NCBI GenBank assembly: GCA_001072465.1
Contig: JVKM01000062.1
Location: 6,874 to 40,134, forward strand
From: Xylanimonas cellulosilytica
GTDB taxonomy: Bacteria; Actinomycetota; Actinomycetes; Actinomycetales; Actinomycetaceae
Direction of reading: 5' to 3'
DNA length: 33,261 nt
The notes under the pieces: model-generated
Seen by the model: the letters and a program-made list of their open reading frames with translations, nothing else
What the model was told of the DNA's origin: nothing
Databases searched by the model: none
Position numbers and translations under genes: made by a program
Part shown: in pieces, positions 23,662-32,035 of the stretch
Layout of the letters: every line of letters begins with the position of its first letter
How positions within the stretch are numbered: the first letter of the stretch is position 1

Positions 23662-24576
23662 GTGAAGCTTCGTTTTATTCTGTCCGAGGTCGGCAAGGGC
23701 CTGTCGCGTAACCGCGCGATGAGCGTCGCCGTCATCCTCGTGACCTTCGTGTCCCTCCTTTTCGTGGGCATCGCGGGCCTGACCCAGATGCAGGTGTCCA
23801 AGATGAAGTCGGAGTGGTACGACAAGATCGAGGTCACGATCTACATGTGCGCCATCAACGACGCGGCCGCGAACTGCAACGCGACCGAGGCGACCGACGC
23901 GCAGATCGACGCGGTGCGCCAGAAGCTGGCGTCCGCTGAGATGACCCCGTACGTGGCTCACGTGTACGAGGAGACGAAGGAAGAGGCGTACGAGAACTTC
24001 CAGCGTCTCAACGGCAACAACGCGCTGACCCAGTGGACCACTCCGGACATGCTCCAGTTCGCGTTCCGCATCAAGCTGGTCAACCCCGAGCAGTACTCGG
24101 TGGTCAAGGAGGAGTTCTCCGGGACCGCGGGCGTGTCCGAGGTACGTGACCAGCGCGAGGTCGTCGAGCCCCTGTTCCGCGTGCTGGGCGCAGCCCGCAC
24201 GGCGGCCCTCGGCCTCGGTGCGATCATGGTCGTCGCCGCGATCCTGCTGATTTCGACGACGATCCGCCTGAGCGCCATGAGCCGCGAGCAGGAAACCCAG
24301 ATCATGCGTTACGTGGGCGCCTCGAACCTGTTCATTCAGGCTCCCTTCATGATCGAGGGCGCGCTCGCCGCGCTGGTGGGCGCCGCCTTCGCGATCGGCA
24401 CCCTGTTCGCGGGCGTGCACTTTATCGTCCAGGGGTGGATGGCCCCCGCATTTAAGTGGACGAACTTTATTGGCATGGGTGAGGTCGCGATCATGACGCC
24501 GATCCTCGTCCTGGCGGCGGTAGCGCTGGCGGTTATCGCCTCGGCGTTCTCGCTCGCGAAGTACACGAAGGCGTGA
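23662..24576 (+). CDS. ftsX: Cell division permease-like protein FtsX
   Basis: A 304-residue membrane protein. The opening MKLRFILSEVGKGLSRNRAMSVAVILVTFVSLLFVGIAGL is the standard actinobacterial FtsX N-terminus, with the first membrane helix at about 20-42. An extracellular domain of about 130 residues follows, in which two cysteines (CAINDAAANC) could form a disulfide. Three C-terminal helices follow (about 170-195, 215-245 and 265-300), with IRLSAMSREQETQIMRYVGASNLFIQAPFMIEGALAALVGA, the FtsX-domain signature. The external loop of FtsX is where hydrolases or their activators bind in known systems. GTG 23662 has GGGAGG upstream. Its TGA is just before the start of the M23 gene, supporting a joint function. 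Confidence 0.95.
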   Translation: MKLRFILSEVGKGLSRNRAMSVAVILVTFVSLLFVGIAGLTQMQVSKMKSEWYDKIEVTIYMCAINDAAANCNATEATDAQIDAVRQKLASAEMTPYVAHVYEETKEEAYENFQRLNGNNALTQWTTPDMLQFAFRIKLVNPEQYSVVKEEFSGTAGVSEVRDQREVVEPLFRVLGAARTAALGLGAIMVVAAILLISTTIRLSAMSREQETQIMRYVGASNLFIQAPFMIEGALAALVGAAFAIGTLFAGVHFIVQGWMAPAFKWTNFIGMGEVAIMTPILVLAAVALAVIASAFSLAKYTKA

Positions 24577-24581
24577 GTCTC

Positions 24582-25856
24582 ATGTCCCTCTCCTCGCATC
24601 GTCCCGGTCGTCGCGCGTTGCGCGCCGGCGCGCTGGCCCTCGCGGTCGCCTCGTTTGCGGCGATGAGCCAGGCCCTGCCCGCGCGTGCGGACGATGAGCG
24701 CGACGCCGCCGCGAACGCGGCTGCCGAGGCCGAGGCGACGGTCAACGCCCTGCAGTCGCAGCTGGAGGGCATCGACGCGTCGCTCGCCCAGGTGTTCATC
24801 GACCTGCAGGCGCTGAACGGGCAGATCCCGGTGGCGCAGGCCGCCTACGAGAGCGCGACCGCGACCTACGACCAGAAGTCTCGCGAGCACGCGACGATCA
24901 TGGGTGAGCTGAGCGCCGCTCAGGGCGAGCAGAGCCGCATCGGTCAGTCGCTGAATCAGGCGACCACGCAGGCCGACGACGCGCAGCGCGCGATCGCTGA
25001 CCTCGTGCGTCGCAAGTACCGCGAAGGCAACGTCGACCCGGTCGCCGTCGCCCTGACGGCGGGCGGCACGGAGTCGATCACCGACCGTGCGGCGGCCGCC
25101 GACATGGCGCTGCGCACGGAGAGCCAGACGATGACGGCCGCGCTGGACGTCTCCTCGTCCCAGCGCACCCAGGCCACGCGCCAGGACGCCATCACGGAGC
25201 GTATCGCCGACCTCGAGGAGAAGGCCGCGAAGGCCGAGGCCGAGGCTGAGGCTGCGAAGAATGAGGCCGACTCCAAGCTCACCGAGCTCAACAACCTGAA
25301 GACGCAGGCACAGGCCAAGCAAGCCGAATGGGACGCCCAGAAGGGCCAGGTCGAGGCCTCCCTCAGCCAGGCGGAAGCCGACTACCAGGCGCGCAGCGCC
25401 GAGCTGGCGGCCATTGATGCGGCGAACCGCGCGTCGGGCGCCTCCTACGTGTCGGCCTCGGGCTTCCGTAACCCCCTCGACATTCCGATCGTGGTCACCT
25501 CCCCGTTCGGCATGCGCTACCACCCGGTGCTGGGCATCATGAAGGGCCACTCGGGCACCGACATGGCTGCCGACTGCGGCACGATCATCCGCGCCGTGGC
25601 CTCGGGCTACGTGAACGCCGTGTCTTCGGATGTGTCGGCCGGCAACTACGTGGATATCAACCACGGCCTCGTCGGCGGTAACTCCGTCATCACCGAGTAC
25701 CTGCACATGCAGGCGCAGTACGTGTCCCCGGGCCAGTACGTGAACGCGGGCGACGCGCTGGGTGAGGTCGGTTCGACCGGCTACGCGACGGGCTGCCACC
25801 TGCATTTTGGTGTTCTTCAGAACGGAAGTTATGTTGAACCGATGGATTATTTGTAA
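24582..25856 (+). CDS. Secreted coiled-coil M23 (LytM) peptidase, probable FtsEX-controlled hydrolase
   Basis: About 424 residues. The N-terminal signal peptide (about 1-33) ends ALPARA. Residues about 38-120 and 160-265 are Ala/Glu/Gln-rich coiled coil (DAAANAAAEAEATVNALQSQ-like heptads). The C-terminal LytM domain starts near 295: VTSPFGMRYHPVLGIMKGHSGTDMAA, with zinc ligands His323 and Asp327, then CHLHFG with His406 and His408. All ligands of active M23 enzymes are present, unlike EnvC-type activators that have lost them. It should cut peptidoglycan cross-links or stem peptides. It directly follows ftsX, so it is probably the enzyme gated by FtsEX through the coiled coil, as in PcsB, EnvC and RipC systems; this is inferred from position. 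ATG 24582 is preferred (GAAGGC nine bases upstream) over GTG 24573. Confidence 0.93.
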   Translation: MSLSSHRPGRRALRAGALALAVASFAAMSQALPARADDERDAAANAAAEAEATVNALQSQLEGIDASLAQVFIDLQALNGQIPVAQAAYESATATYDQKSREHATIMGELSAAQGEQSRIGQSLNQATTQADDAQRAIADLVRRKYREGNVDPVAVALTAGGTESITDRAAAADMALRTESQTMTAALDVSSSQRTQATRQDAITERIADLEEKAAKAEAEAEAAKNEADSKLTELNNLKTQAQAKQAEWDAQKGQVEASLSQAEADYQARSAELAAIDAANRASGASYVSASGFRNPLDIPIVVTSPFGMRYHPVLGIMKGHSGTDMAADCGTIIRAVASGYVNAVSSDVSAGNYVDINHGLVGGNSVITEYLHMQAQYVSPGQYVNAGDALGEVGSTGYATGCHLHFGVLQNGSYVEPMDYL

Positions 25857-25870
25857 TCCGCGTTAGGATT

Positions 25871-25903
25871 GACCCTCGTAGCGATTTCGCTGCGGGGGTC
25901 TTT
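25871..25903 (+). terminator. Intrinsic terminator after the ftsEX operon
   Basis: GACCCTCGTAGCG and CGCTGCGGGGGTC form a stem with small wobble/mismatch positions around ATTT, followed by TTT. It starts 14 bases after the M23 stop and lies before the smpB ribosome binding site. Confidence 0.75.
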
Positions 25904-25942
25904 CCGCATGAGCCGCGGAAACCGAGTTTGAAAGGAGGCAGC

Positions 25943-26470
25943 ATGCCCAAGGAATGGAAGAAGCCCAAGCCTACGGAGGGGCAGCGCGCCAAGGCTGCCT
26001 CCGACGCGAAGAAGACGATCGCCCGTAACAAGAAGGCGCGCCACGACTACACGATCGAGGAAACCTGGGAGGCCGGCCTGGCCCTCATGGGCACTGAGGT
26101 GAAGGCGCTGCGCATGGGTCGCGCATCCCTCGTGGACGCCTGGGTCGAGATCAACGGGGGAGAGGCGTGGCTCTACGGCGCCAACATCCCCCTGTACTCG
26201 CAGGGATCGTGGACGAACCACGCGCCCACGCGCAAGCGCAAGCTGCTGCTCCACCGCGCGGAGATCGACCGCATGCAGGACCGCGTGGCCGCGAAGGGCT
26301 ACACGATCGTGCCCCTGGAGCTGTACTTCATCGGCGGTCGCGTCAAGGTCGAGATCGCCCTGGCCAAGGGCAAGCAGGAATGGGATAAGCGTCAGGCCCT
26401 GCGCGAGAAGCAGGATCAGCGCGAGGCCGAGCGCGCGATGCGTCGCTACGTGAAGCAAGCCCGCAGGTAA
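25943..26470 (+). CDS. smpB: SsrA-binding protein SmpB
   Basis: A 175-residue RNA-binding protein that delivers tmRNA to stalled ribosomes. Conserved parts: IARNKKARHDYTIEETWEAGLALMGTEVKALRMGRASLVDAWVEI, then GEAWLYGANIPLYSQGSWTNHAPTRKRKLLLHRAEI, and GYTIVPLELYFIGGRVKVEIALAKGKQEWDKRQALREKQDQREAERAM. The basic C-terminal tail is the part that enters the empty A site. Length is slightly above the usual 155-165 because of an N-terminal Lys-rich extension. ATG 25943 has a perfect AAAGGAGG (25931-25938). Its RNA partner ssrA is about 5 kb downstream in this window. Confidence 0.96.
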   Translation: MPKEWKKPKPTEGQRAKAASDAKKTIARNKKARHDYTIEETWEAGLALMGTEVKALRMGRASLVDAWVEINGGEAWLYGANIPLYSQGSWTNHAPTRKRKLLLHRAEIDRMQDRVAAKGYTIVPLELYFIGGRVKVEIALAKGKQEWDKRQALREKQDQREAERAMRRYVKQARR

Positions 26471-26488
26471 GGGAAAGAAGGCGGTTGC

Positions 26489-29179
26489 GTGCGAGGTTCC
26501 GTCAGGATTTTTCGTCGTGATCTTCTGAGGCTGCTGCGTGTTCCGGCCGCGTGGATCGTCATCATCGGTATGGCGTTCGTGCCCGCGCTCTACGCGTGGT
26601 TCAACATCGTCGGGTTCTGGGATCCGTACTCGCAGACCTCCCACATTCGCGTCGCCGTCGCGAACGAAGACGAGGGTGCGACCAAGGATCAGATCGGCAC
26701 CGTGAACGTCGGTGCGATGCTCGAGACTCAGCTCAAGCAGAACGATCAGCTGGGCTGGCACTTCGTGAGCGCGCAGGAGGCGCGCGCCGAGGTGGAACGT
26801 GGCGACTCCTACGCGGCCTTCATTATCCCGGCGTCGTTTTCGCGTGACCTGACGGGCATCGTTGACGGCACGTACGTCAAGCCGAATATCCAGTATTACG
26901 TCAACGAGAAGAACAACGCGGTGGCCCCCAAGATCACGGGGGCGGGCGCGACGACTCTCGACCGCCAGATCAACTCCACCTTCGTCTCGACGGTGGCCAA
27001 GGTGCTGTCGGAGAAGGCATCCGAGGCCGGGGTCAGTATCGCGGACAACGCTGACCAGAAGCGTTCGGAGGTTTCTACATCGGTGTCCGAGGCCTCGGCC
27101 AAGCTGGGAAGTGCCTCGCAGACCCTGGACGGCATGGGGGAGAAGATCGACGCTGCGAAGGCATCGGTGGCCTCGGCTCGCACGACCCTGAGCGATCTAG
27201 ACGCGGCCGTCTCCGAGATGTCGACCTCTCTGGACCAGGCGGACCAGCTGGTGAGCGACTCGCGCACGTCGCTGGCGTCCTTCTCGAGCCAGATGGGAGG
27301 GGCCCTCGACGGCCTATCCTCGAACGCGGCGAGCGCCCTGGCGGGCGTGTCCGCGAACGCGGGAACCCTCGACGGCGCTGTGCAGGGCGCCTCCGGGCGC
27401 GTGGGTGGCCTGCTCACCGAGGGAACGTCGATCAACGACTCGGTGGGCGACGTGCTGGCGGAGCTGAATGCCCTGGGGATCGGGAACCTGCCCGCCGCGG
27501 GCACGGCGCTGACCGACCTGACGAATCAGAACGCCGCGCTGTCGACGACCCTGGGCAGCCTGACGACACTCAACTCCGACCTGTCGGCCACGTCCACCTC
27601 GATTTCGAACGCGCTGACGTCAGCCTCCGACGCGTCTGCGGCCGTGTCGACCGCGGTGACGAACGCGCGTAGCGGAGTGTCCGCCCAGCTGCCCGCGATC
27701 TCCTCGGCGCTCGATGACTTCTCGAGCGCATCCTCGTCGATGCGCGGCTCCCTCGACACGCTGCGCAGCCAGCGCGATCAGGTGTCGGGCCTGCTCGACC
27801 AGCTCGATTCCCTCCTGGACGGGGCGAAGACGGCGACCCAGACCAGCTCGACGAACGTCGCCGCGATCAAGACCGACCTCGACTCGGTGGCCACGGACAT
27901 TTCGTCGCTGTCCTCCTCGAACACGCTGCGCGACCTCGCGGACTCCCTCGGGGTCAACGCCGAATCGATCGCCTCCTTCATGGCCTCGCCGACGCAGATC
28001 GAGACGAAGGCCGTGTACCCCGTGGCCGCGTACGGTTCGGCGATGGCACCGCTGTTCACGAACCTGGCCCTGTGGATTGGCGCGTTCTCGCTCGTCCTCC
28101 TCCTGAAGCTCGATGTGGATGAGGAGGGCATCGGCCCCATGTCCTCGGCTGCCAAGTACATGGGCCGGTGGATGCTTCTCGCCTTCTTCGGGGTCATTCA
28201 GGGGCTCGTTGTGTCGATCGGCGACCTGATTATCGGCGTGCAGACGGTGTCGCGTCCCGCGTTCATGGGGACGGCGATGATCATCTCGCTGGTGTTTGTG
28301 TCGATCGTGTACATGCTCTCCACGTGCTTCCAGCACATCGGCAAGGGCCTGTGCGTCATCATCATGGTCATGCAGATTCCCGGTTCCGCCGGCCTGTATC
28401 CGATCGAGATGCTGCCGTCCTTCTTCCGTTTCCTGCACCCGCTGTTCCCCTTCACCTACGGCATTAACGCGCTGCGTGAGATCGTGGCCGGCTTCTATGG
28501 GCACACCTACCTGTCGTGCCTGGCGGTTCTCGGTGCCGAGGCGCTGGTCGCCTTCGCGATCGGCCTCGCGCTGCGTCCGTTCTTGGTGAACCTGAACGCG
28601 ATGATCACGCGCGACCTGGCGTCCTCCGGGCTCTTCCTGGCCGAGGCGACGCGCGTTCCTTCGAACCGCTATCGCCTGACGCAGATCGTGGCGGCCCTGG
28701 CCGATCACGACGGCTTCCAGCGCTCGGTGAGCGGCCGTGCCGCGCGTTTCGAGCGTCGTTACCCAAGGATCCGCCGCGTGGCGATCGTCGTCGGCGTCAT
28801 CGTGCCGGTGGCTCTGGCCGTGCTGTCCGTCGCGAATGTGGCGGAGGTGCCGATCGTCCTGGGCGCCTGGATCGTCTGGGTCCTCCTCGTGATCACCTTC
28901 CTGATCGGCCTGGAGTACCTGCGCGAGGCCTTGGCGCGTCAGCAGCTCCTCGGCGCCATGGACGAGCAGGACGTGCGTTCCCTGCTCACCCGCCGCGTGC
29001 AGGGCGCGCGATCGCGTCTCGCGCTTGGCGCGGCCGCCGTGGGCGCGTCGATCTCGTCGGCGCTGGCGTCCTCCCTCGGTGAGCGTGGGGGAGAGGACAC
29101 GGACGAGGCCGCCCCCGACCTCGTCGATGAGGCTGTCGCGGGCGACGCGTCGGAGGCGGCGAAGGGAGAAGAACAGTGA
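26489..29179 (+). CDS. YhgE/Pip-family membrane protein, long form
   Basis: An 896-residue protein of the YhgE/Pip (phage infection protein) family. The N-terminal helix is at about 18-40, ending FVPALYAWFNIVGFWDPYSQT, a family signature, then IRVAVANEDEGA. Residues about 60-180 form a soluble domain with PNIQYYVNEKNN. Residues about 185-510 are Ser/Ala/Thr-rich heptad-like helices, a long extracellular stalk. Residues about 520-715 have the ABC-2-like membrane bundle (MAPLFTNLALWIGAFSLVLLLKLD and later helices). Unlike its neighbour it goes on about 180 residues with two more helices (about 765-815) and an acidic tail. Relatives act as phage receptors or in secretion of WXG/type VII-like substrates; here the role is unknown. 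GTG 26489 follows AGAAGG, 18 bp after smpB. It overlaps the next gene by 4 bp. Confidence 0.88.
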   Translation: MRGSVRIFRRDLLRLLRVPAAWIVIIGMAFVPALYAWFNIVGFWDPYSQTSHIRVAVANEDEGATKDQIGTVNVGAMLETQLKQNDQLGWHFVSAQEARAEVERGDSYAAFIIPASFSRDLTGIVDGTYVKPNIQYYVNEKNNAVAPKITGAGATTLDRQINSTFVSTVAKVLSEKASEAGVSIADNADQKRSEVSTSVSEASAKLGSASQTLDGMGEKIDAAKASVASARTTLSDLDAAVSEMSTSLDQADQLVSDSRTSLASFSSQMGGALDGLSSNAASALAGVSANAGTLDGAVQGASGRVGGLLTEGTSINDSVGDVLAELNALGIGNLPAAGTALTDLTNQNAALSTTLGSLTTLNSDLSATSTSISNALTSASDASAAVSTAVTNARSGVSAQLPAISSALDDFSSASSSMRGSLDTLRSQRDQVSGLLDQLDSLLDGAKTATQTSSTNVAAIKTDLDSVATDISSLSSSNTLRDLADSLGVNAESIASFMASPTQIETKAVYPVAAYGSAMAPLFTNLALWIGAFSLVLLLKLDVDEEGIGPMSSAAKYMGRWMLLAFFGVIQGLVVSIGDLIIGVQTVSRPAFMGTAMIISLVFVSIVYMLSTCFQHIGKGLCVIIMVMQIPGSAGLYPIEMLPSFFRFLHPLFPFTYGINALREIVAGFYGHTYLSCLAVLGAEALVAFAIGLALRPFLVNLNAMITRDLASSGLFLAEATRVPSNRYRLTQIVAALADHDGFQRSVSGRAARFERRYPRIRRVAIVVGVIVPVALAVLSVANVAEVPIVLGAWIVWVLLVITFLIGLEYLREALARQQLLGAMDEQDVRSLLTRRVQGARSRLALGAAAVGASISSALASSLGERGGEDTDEAAPDLVDEAVAGDASEAAKGEEQ

Positions 29180-31380
29180 GGACCATCTGGGCCATCTACC
29201 GCGCCGACCTGCGCCGCGCGCATCGGTCCCTGATCGCCAGCGTCGTCGTCTTCGGACTGGTCGTCATTCCGTCGCTGTTCACGTGGTTTAACGTGGCGGC
29301 GTCGTGGGACCCGTTCGGGAACACGAAGAGCCTGCGCATCGCGATTGCGAACACGGACGCGGGCTACAAGTCGGACCTGGTGCCGCTGCGCATCAACATC
29401 GGCGATTCCGTGGTCTCCGCACTGCGTAAGAATGACAACTTCGACTGGGTCATTGCCTCCGAGGATGAGGCAGTTGAGGGGACGCGCTCGGGCGAGTACT
29501 ACGCGGCCATCGTCATCCCCACGGACTTCTCCCAGGAGATGCTCACCTTCTTCGACGGGGGAGCATCCTCCGCGCCGATGACCTATTACGTCAACGAGAA
29601 GAAGAACGGTATTTCGCCGAAGATCGCCGGGCAGGGCGCCGAGGCCGTGAGCGCCCAGGTGAATCAGATCTTCGTGCAGACGCTCTCCGAGGTCGCCCTC
29701 GATACGGCAACGTCGGTGGGGGACGCGCTGTCGTCGCCCACAGCCGTCAATACGGTGACGGCGCTCGATAACCGAGTGCAGACCGTCGCCTCGCGCCTGC
29801 GCACGGCGGCGGATAGCGCGGATGCCTACGCGTCGCTCGTGGGATCCTCGGTGACACTCATCGACTCGACGGCCACGCTCGTGGACGGGCTGGGGAGCGC
29901 GAAGGGACCTGCGCAGTCCGCGGTGTCGAGTGCTCAGGCGGGGGCCAGCGGCCTCGGATCTGCTGCGTCGGCGGCGGTCTCCTCGGTGTCCGACGCGATC
30001 TCCTCGTCCAAGTCCTCGCTGTCCTCCCTGTCGAGTGCCGTCGAGAGCGTGTACACGAACGGCTCGACGAGCGCGTCGGATGCGGCCTCGACGCTGCGTT
30101 CGCAGGCCTCCGTGCTGGACACGCAGGCCACCAGCTTCGCGTCCATCAAGTCGACGCTCGAGGCGCTGCCGGGCTCGCCCGTCTCCCAGTCCTCGCTGGA
30201 CCGCCTGCAGGCGGCCTCCGACCGGCTGACCGAGGTTGCGAACGGGCTGCGCGCCGCCGCCTCCGAGCTGGACTCCAAGGTCGCGAATGCCGAAGCTGGG
30301 CACGCGACGGTCAACGGCCTCATCGCCCAGGCGCGCTCCGCGGTCGACGGGCTGTCCTCCGACTACGAGAACAACCTGCGTCCTCAGCTTGAATCGCTGG
30401 CTGCCACCCTGGCCTCGGCCCAGTCGTCCCTGAGTGCCGCGCGCACGTCCCTGGAGGGTGCGACCTCCACTGCCTCGAATGGGAGCGGGAGCGCGCGCGA
30501 GGGGCTGACCCAGCTGCGCGACAACCTGAGTGGCGCGGCCACGAGCCTTCGCGAGGCTGCAGGCAAGCTCGACTCCCTGCACGCTTCGATCAGCGAGGCG
30601 CTCAACAGTGGAGACCTGACGACGCTCGGGACCATCATCGGGAATAATCCCGAGGCCCTGGCTGCAGCCATCGCGGCCCCCGTCGGCGTGGAGAAGACTC
30701 CCGTTTACCCGGTCGCGAACTTCGGCTCCCAGATGGCGCCCTTGTACACGATCCTGGCGCTGTGGGTGGGCTCCATCCTGATGGTCGTGTCGCTGCGCTC
30801 GGACGTCACGGACGCCACCGTCGCCGACGGTCTGCCGGAAGGCGACCCGCTGCGCGCGACCCTCACCGCGAAGCCCGTCGGCCTGGCCGCCGGATACCTG
30901 GGGCGCTACCTGATCTTCGGGACAATCGCTCTCACGCAGGCGACCCTGGTGGGGCTGGGCGACCTGTACTTCCTGAAGGTCCAGCATGCTCACCCGTTGC
31001 AGTTCATGGGCACGCTGTGGCTGACGGCCGTCGTGTTCTCCTTCCTCCTGTACACGCTCATCGCGACGTTCGGAAACGCGGGTAAGGCCCTGGGCGTGTT
31101 GCTCCTGGTCCTGCAGATTTCGGGCGCCGGGGGAGCGTTCCCGTTGGCGATCCTGCCGTCCTTCTTCTCGTCGATTTCGCCGTTCCTGCCGGCCACGCAC
31201 GCGATCACTGCGCTGCGTGCGTCGATCGCGGGGTACGCGGGGCATGAGTACGCGGATGCTATGTGGTTCCTGGCTTCCTTCATCCTGTTCACCGCGTTCC
31301 TGGGGCTGGCCCTGCGCCCGCTGCTGGTGCGAAACAATCGGCGCATGGTGGAGAAGCTGGAGTCGACGAAGCTGCTCTGA
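29176..31380 (+). CDS. YhgE/Pip-family membrane protein
   Basis: A 734-residue paralogue of the preceding gene. It has the same plan: N-terminal helix with VVIPSLFTWFNVAASWDPFGNTKSLRIAIANTDAG, then a domain with MTYYVNEKKNGISPKIAGQGAEAV, and a long Ser/Ala/Thr-rich helical stalk (about 200-490). A C-terminal membrane bundle begins at MAPLYTILALWVGSILMVVSLRSD and ends with LALRPLLVRNNRRM. The gene begins with GTG 29176 overlapping the previous TGA by 4 bp, so the two are made together and may form a heterodimer. It lacks the C-terminal two-helix extension of the first protein. Its stop is 16 bp before the ssrA promoter. Transport of an unidentified substrate is only a guess from the ABC-2-like membrane fold. 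Confidence 0.88.
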   Translation: MRTIWAIYRADLRRAHRSLIASVVVFGLVVIPSLFTWFNVAASWDPFGNTKSLRIAIANTDAGYKSDLVPLRINIGDSVVSALRKNDNFDWVIASEDEAVEGTRSGEYYAAIVIPTDFSQEMLTFFDGGASSAPMTYYVNEKKNGISPKIAGQGAEAVSAQVNQIFVQTLSEVALDTATSVGDALSSPTAVNTVTALDNRVQTVASRLRTAADSADAYASLVGSSVTLIDSTATLVDGLGSAKGPAQSAVSSAQAGASGLGSAASAAVSSVSDAISSSKSSLSSLSSAVESVYTNGSTSASDAASTLRSQASVLDTQATSFASIKSTLEALPGSPVSQSSLDRLQAASDRLTEVANGLRAAASELDSKVANAEAGHATVNGLIAQARSAVDGLSSDYENNLRPQLESLAATLASAQSSLSAARTSLEGATSTASNGSGSAREGLTQLRDNLSGAATSLREAAGKLDSLHASISEALNSGDLTTLGTIIGNNPEALAAAIAAPVGVEKTPVYPVANFGSQMAPLYTILALWVGSILMVVSLRSDVTDATVADGLPEGDPLRATLTAKPVGLAAGYLGRYLIFGTIALTQATLVGLGDLYFLKVQHAHPLQFMGTLWLTAVVFSFLLYTLIATFGNAGKALGVLLLVLQISGAGGAFPLAILPSFFSSISPFLPATHAITALRASIAGYAGHEYADAMWFLASFILFTAFLGLALRPLLVRNNRRMVEKLESTKLL

Positions 31381-31395
31381 GGCGTCTGTTTTCCC

Positions 31396-31424
31396 TTGAC
31401 GGGCGGGGGCTGCGGGCGTAAACT
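31396..31424 (+). promoter_or_regulatory. ssrA promoter
   Basis: TTGACG (31396-31401) and TAAACT (31419-31424) with an ideal 17-bp spacer. Transcription would start near 31431, leaving a 5' leader of about 50 bases to be removed, presumably by RNase P, before the mature tmRNA end at 31480. Confidence 0.75.
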
Positions 31425-31479
31425 GATGTGTCCGACGGTCTGCGGTTTCGTAGGGTGTCGGTGGGTTGAAAACTCAAGA

Positions 31480-31854
31480 GGGGATGATCGGTTTCGACAG
31501 TGGTCGTCGATCGAAGTGAAGCGAGCCGAGAATGTACGCTCAACTCGTTAACGATGCGTGCAAACCAATAGGTGCCGAACAGAATCGCACCGACTACGTT
31601 CTCGCTGCCTGATATCGCAGCCTGAACCTTTAGTCCGTCAGCCCGGGAGTTGCTTCCGGCCCGGTGTCTGGCGTCGTCTAGGGAGCCACTGGGAGTCGCC
31701 CATGTTGGTGGGGCGCCTCCGACACTTAATCAACTGAGCCTATCTGGCGGTGTGTCTACGCAATGCTAGGGGCTGAGAAATAAAACCGTAGACTGCGCTC
31801 GGAGAAGAATTCGGGGCCGGCCATTGGACGGGGGTTCGATTCCCCCCATCTCCA
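31480..31854 (+). ncRNA. ssrA: Transfer-messenger RNA (tmRNA)
   Basis: The mature RNA is about 375 bases. The 5' end GGGGATG (31480-31486) pairs with CATCTCC (31847-31853) as acceptor stem, with one G-U pair. It is followed by the highly conserved ATCGGTTTCGACAG. The T arm is GGGGG-TTCGATT-CCCCC (31830-31846). The discriminator is A31854, and the next bases are CAA, so the 3' CCA is not encoded. The tag ORF starts at the GCC at 31574 and reads AEQNRTDYVLAA, then TGA at 31610-31612. The downstream stretch of 200 bases holds the GC-rich pseudoknot region. The RNA rescues stalled ribosomes with SmpB (25943-26470). The 3' end is next to an integrase gene and is the likely attachment site of a mobile element. 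Confidence 0.95.
31574..31612 (+). other. tmRNA tag-peptide reading frame
   Basis: Twelve codons from GCC 31574 give AEQNRTDYVLAA and a TGA stop. The hydrophobic end VLAA is the expected degradation signal for ClpXP-type proteases; many relatives end ALAA. The resume codon is inferred from the frame and the Ala start. Confidence 0.85.
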
Positions 31855-31858
31855 CAAA
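31830..31858. other. Probable attachment site (att) at the 3' end of ssrA
   Basis: An integrase gene in the same orientation begins about 180 bases past the tmRNA 3' end. Tyrosine recombinases that sit next to ssrA normally use its T-arm/acceptor 3' segment as the crossover core. The far copy of this segment is expected beyond the window, so the repeat itself cannot be seen and the exact core is inferred. Confidence 0.55.
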
Positions 31859-31860
31859 CA

Positions 31861-31891
31861 CCCCGGAGTCTCATTGAGATTCCGGGGTTTT
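31861..31891 (+). terminator. Intrinsic terminator after ssrA
   Basis: CCCCGGAGTCTC and GAGATTCCGGGG pair fully, with one G-T wobble, around ATT, followed by TTTT. It lies 6 bases past the mature tmRNA end. Confidence 0.88.
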
Positions 31892-31935
31892 CGTTGCCCT
31901 CATGCGATTTTCGCCGTCTACCCATGCGCTCATCT

Positions 31936-32014
31936 ATATATCAGGATGCAGCAGGATATATCATTGGCAGTGGCGCAGGCGTGGCGCAGTGTGTGGAAAA
32001 AGATTCTGCGCCAC
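31936..32014 (+). repeat. Repeat cluster in the integrase leader (possible arm or operator sites)
   Basis: ATATATC (31936-31942) and GATATAT (31955-31961) form an inverted repeat. GTGGCGCAG is directly repeated at 31970-31978 and 31981-31989, 11 bp apart. Its perfect complement CTGCGCCAC lies at 32006-32014, so the second copy can form a 9-bp hairpin. No gene is seen in 31862-32035. Position between att and int suits recombinase arm, excisionase or repressor sites; this is inferred. Confidence 0.6.
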
Positions 32015-32035
32015 TTCCCCGACGAGGAGACATAC

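Noticed and set aside
28939-31245. A 768-codon open frame on the minus strand opposite the second YhgE gene
   Set aside because: Arg/Gln/Gly-rich low-complexity composition typical of antisense frames; the plus-strand protein is clearly a known family.
31820-31860. A tRNA gene at the integrase boundary
   Set aside because: The T arm and acceptor strand here belong to the tmRNA that starts at 31480; no anticodon arm is present.
31874-32035. N-terminal extension of the integrase
   Set aside because: The frame is open, but it spans the ssrA terminator and repeat-rich leader, and a good ribosome binding site precedes ATG 32036.
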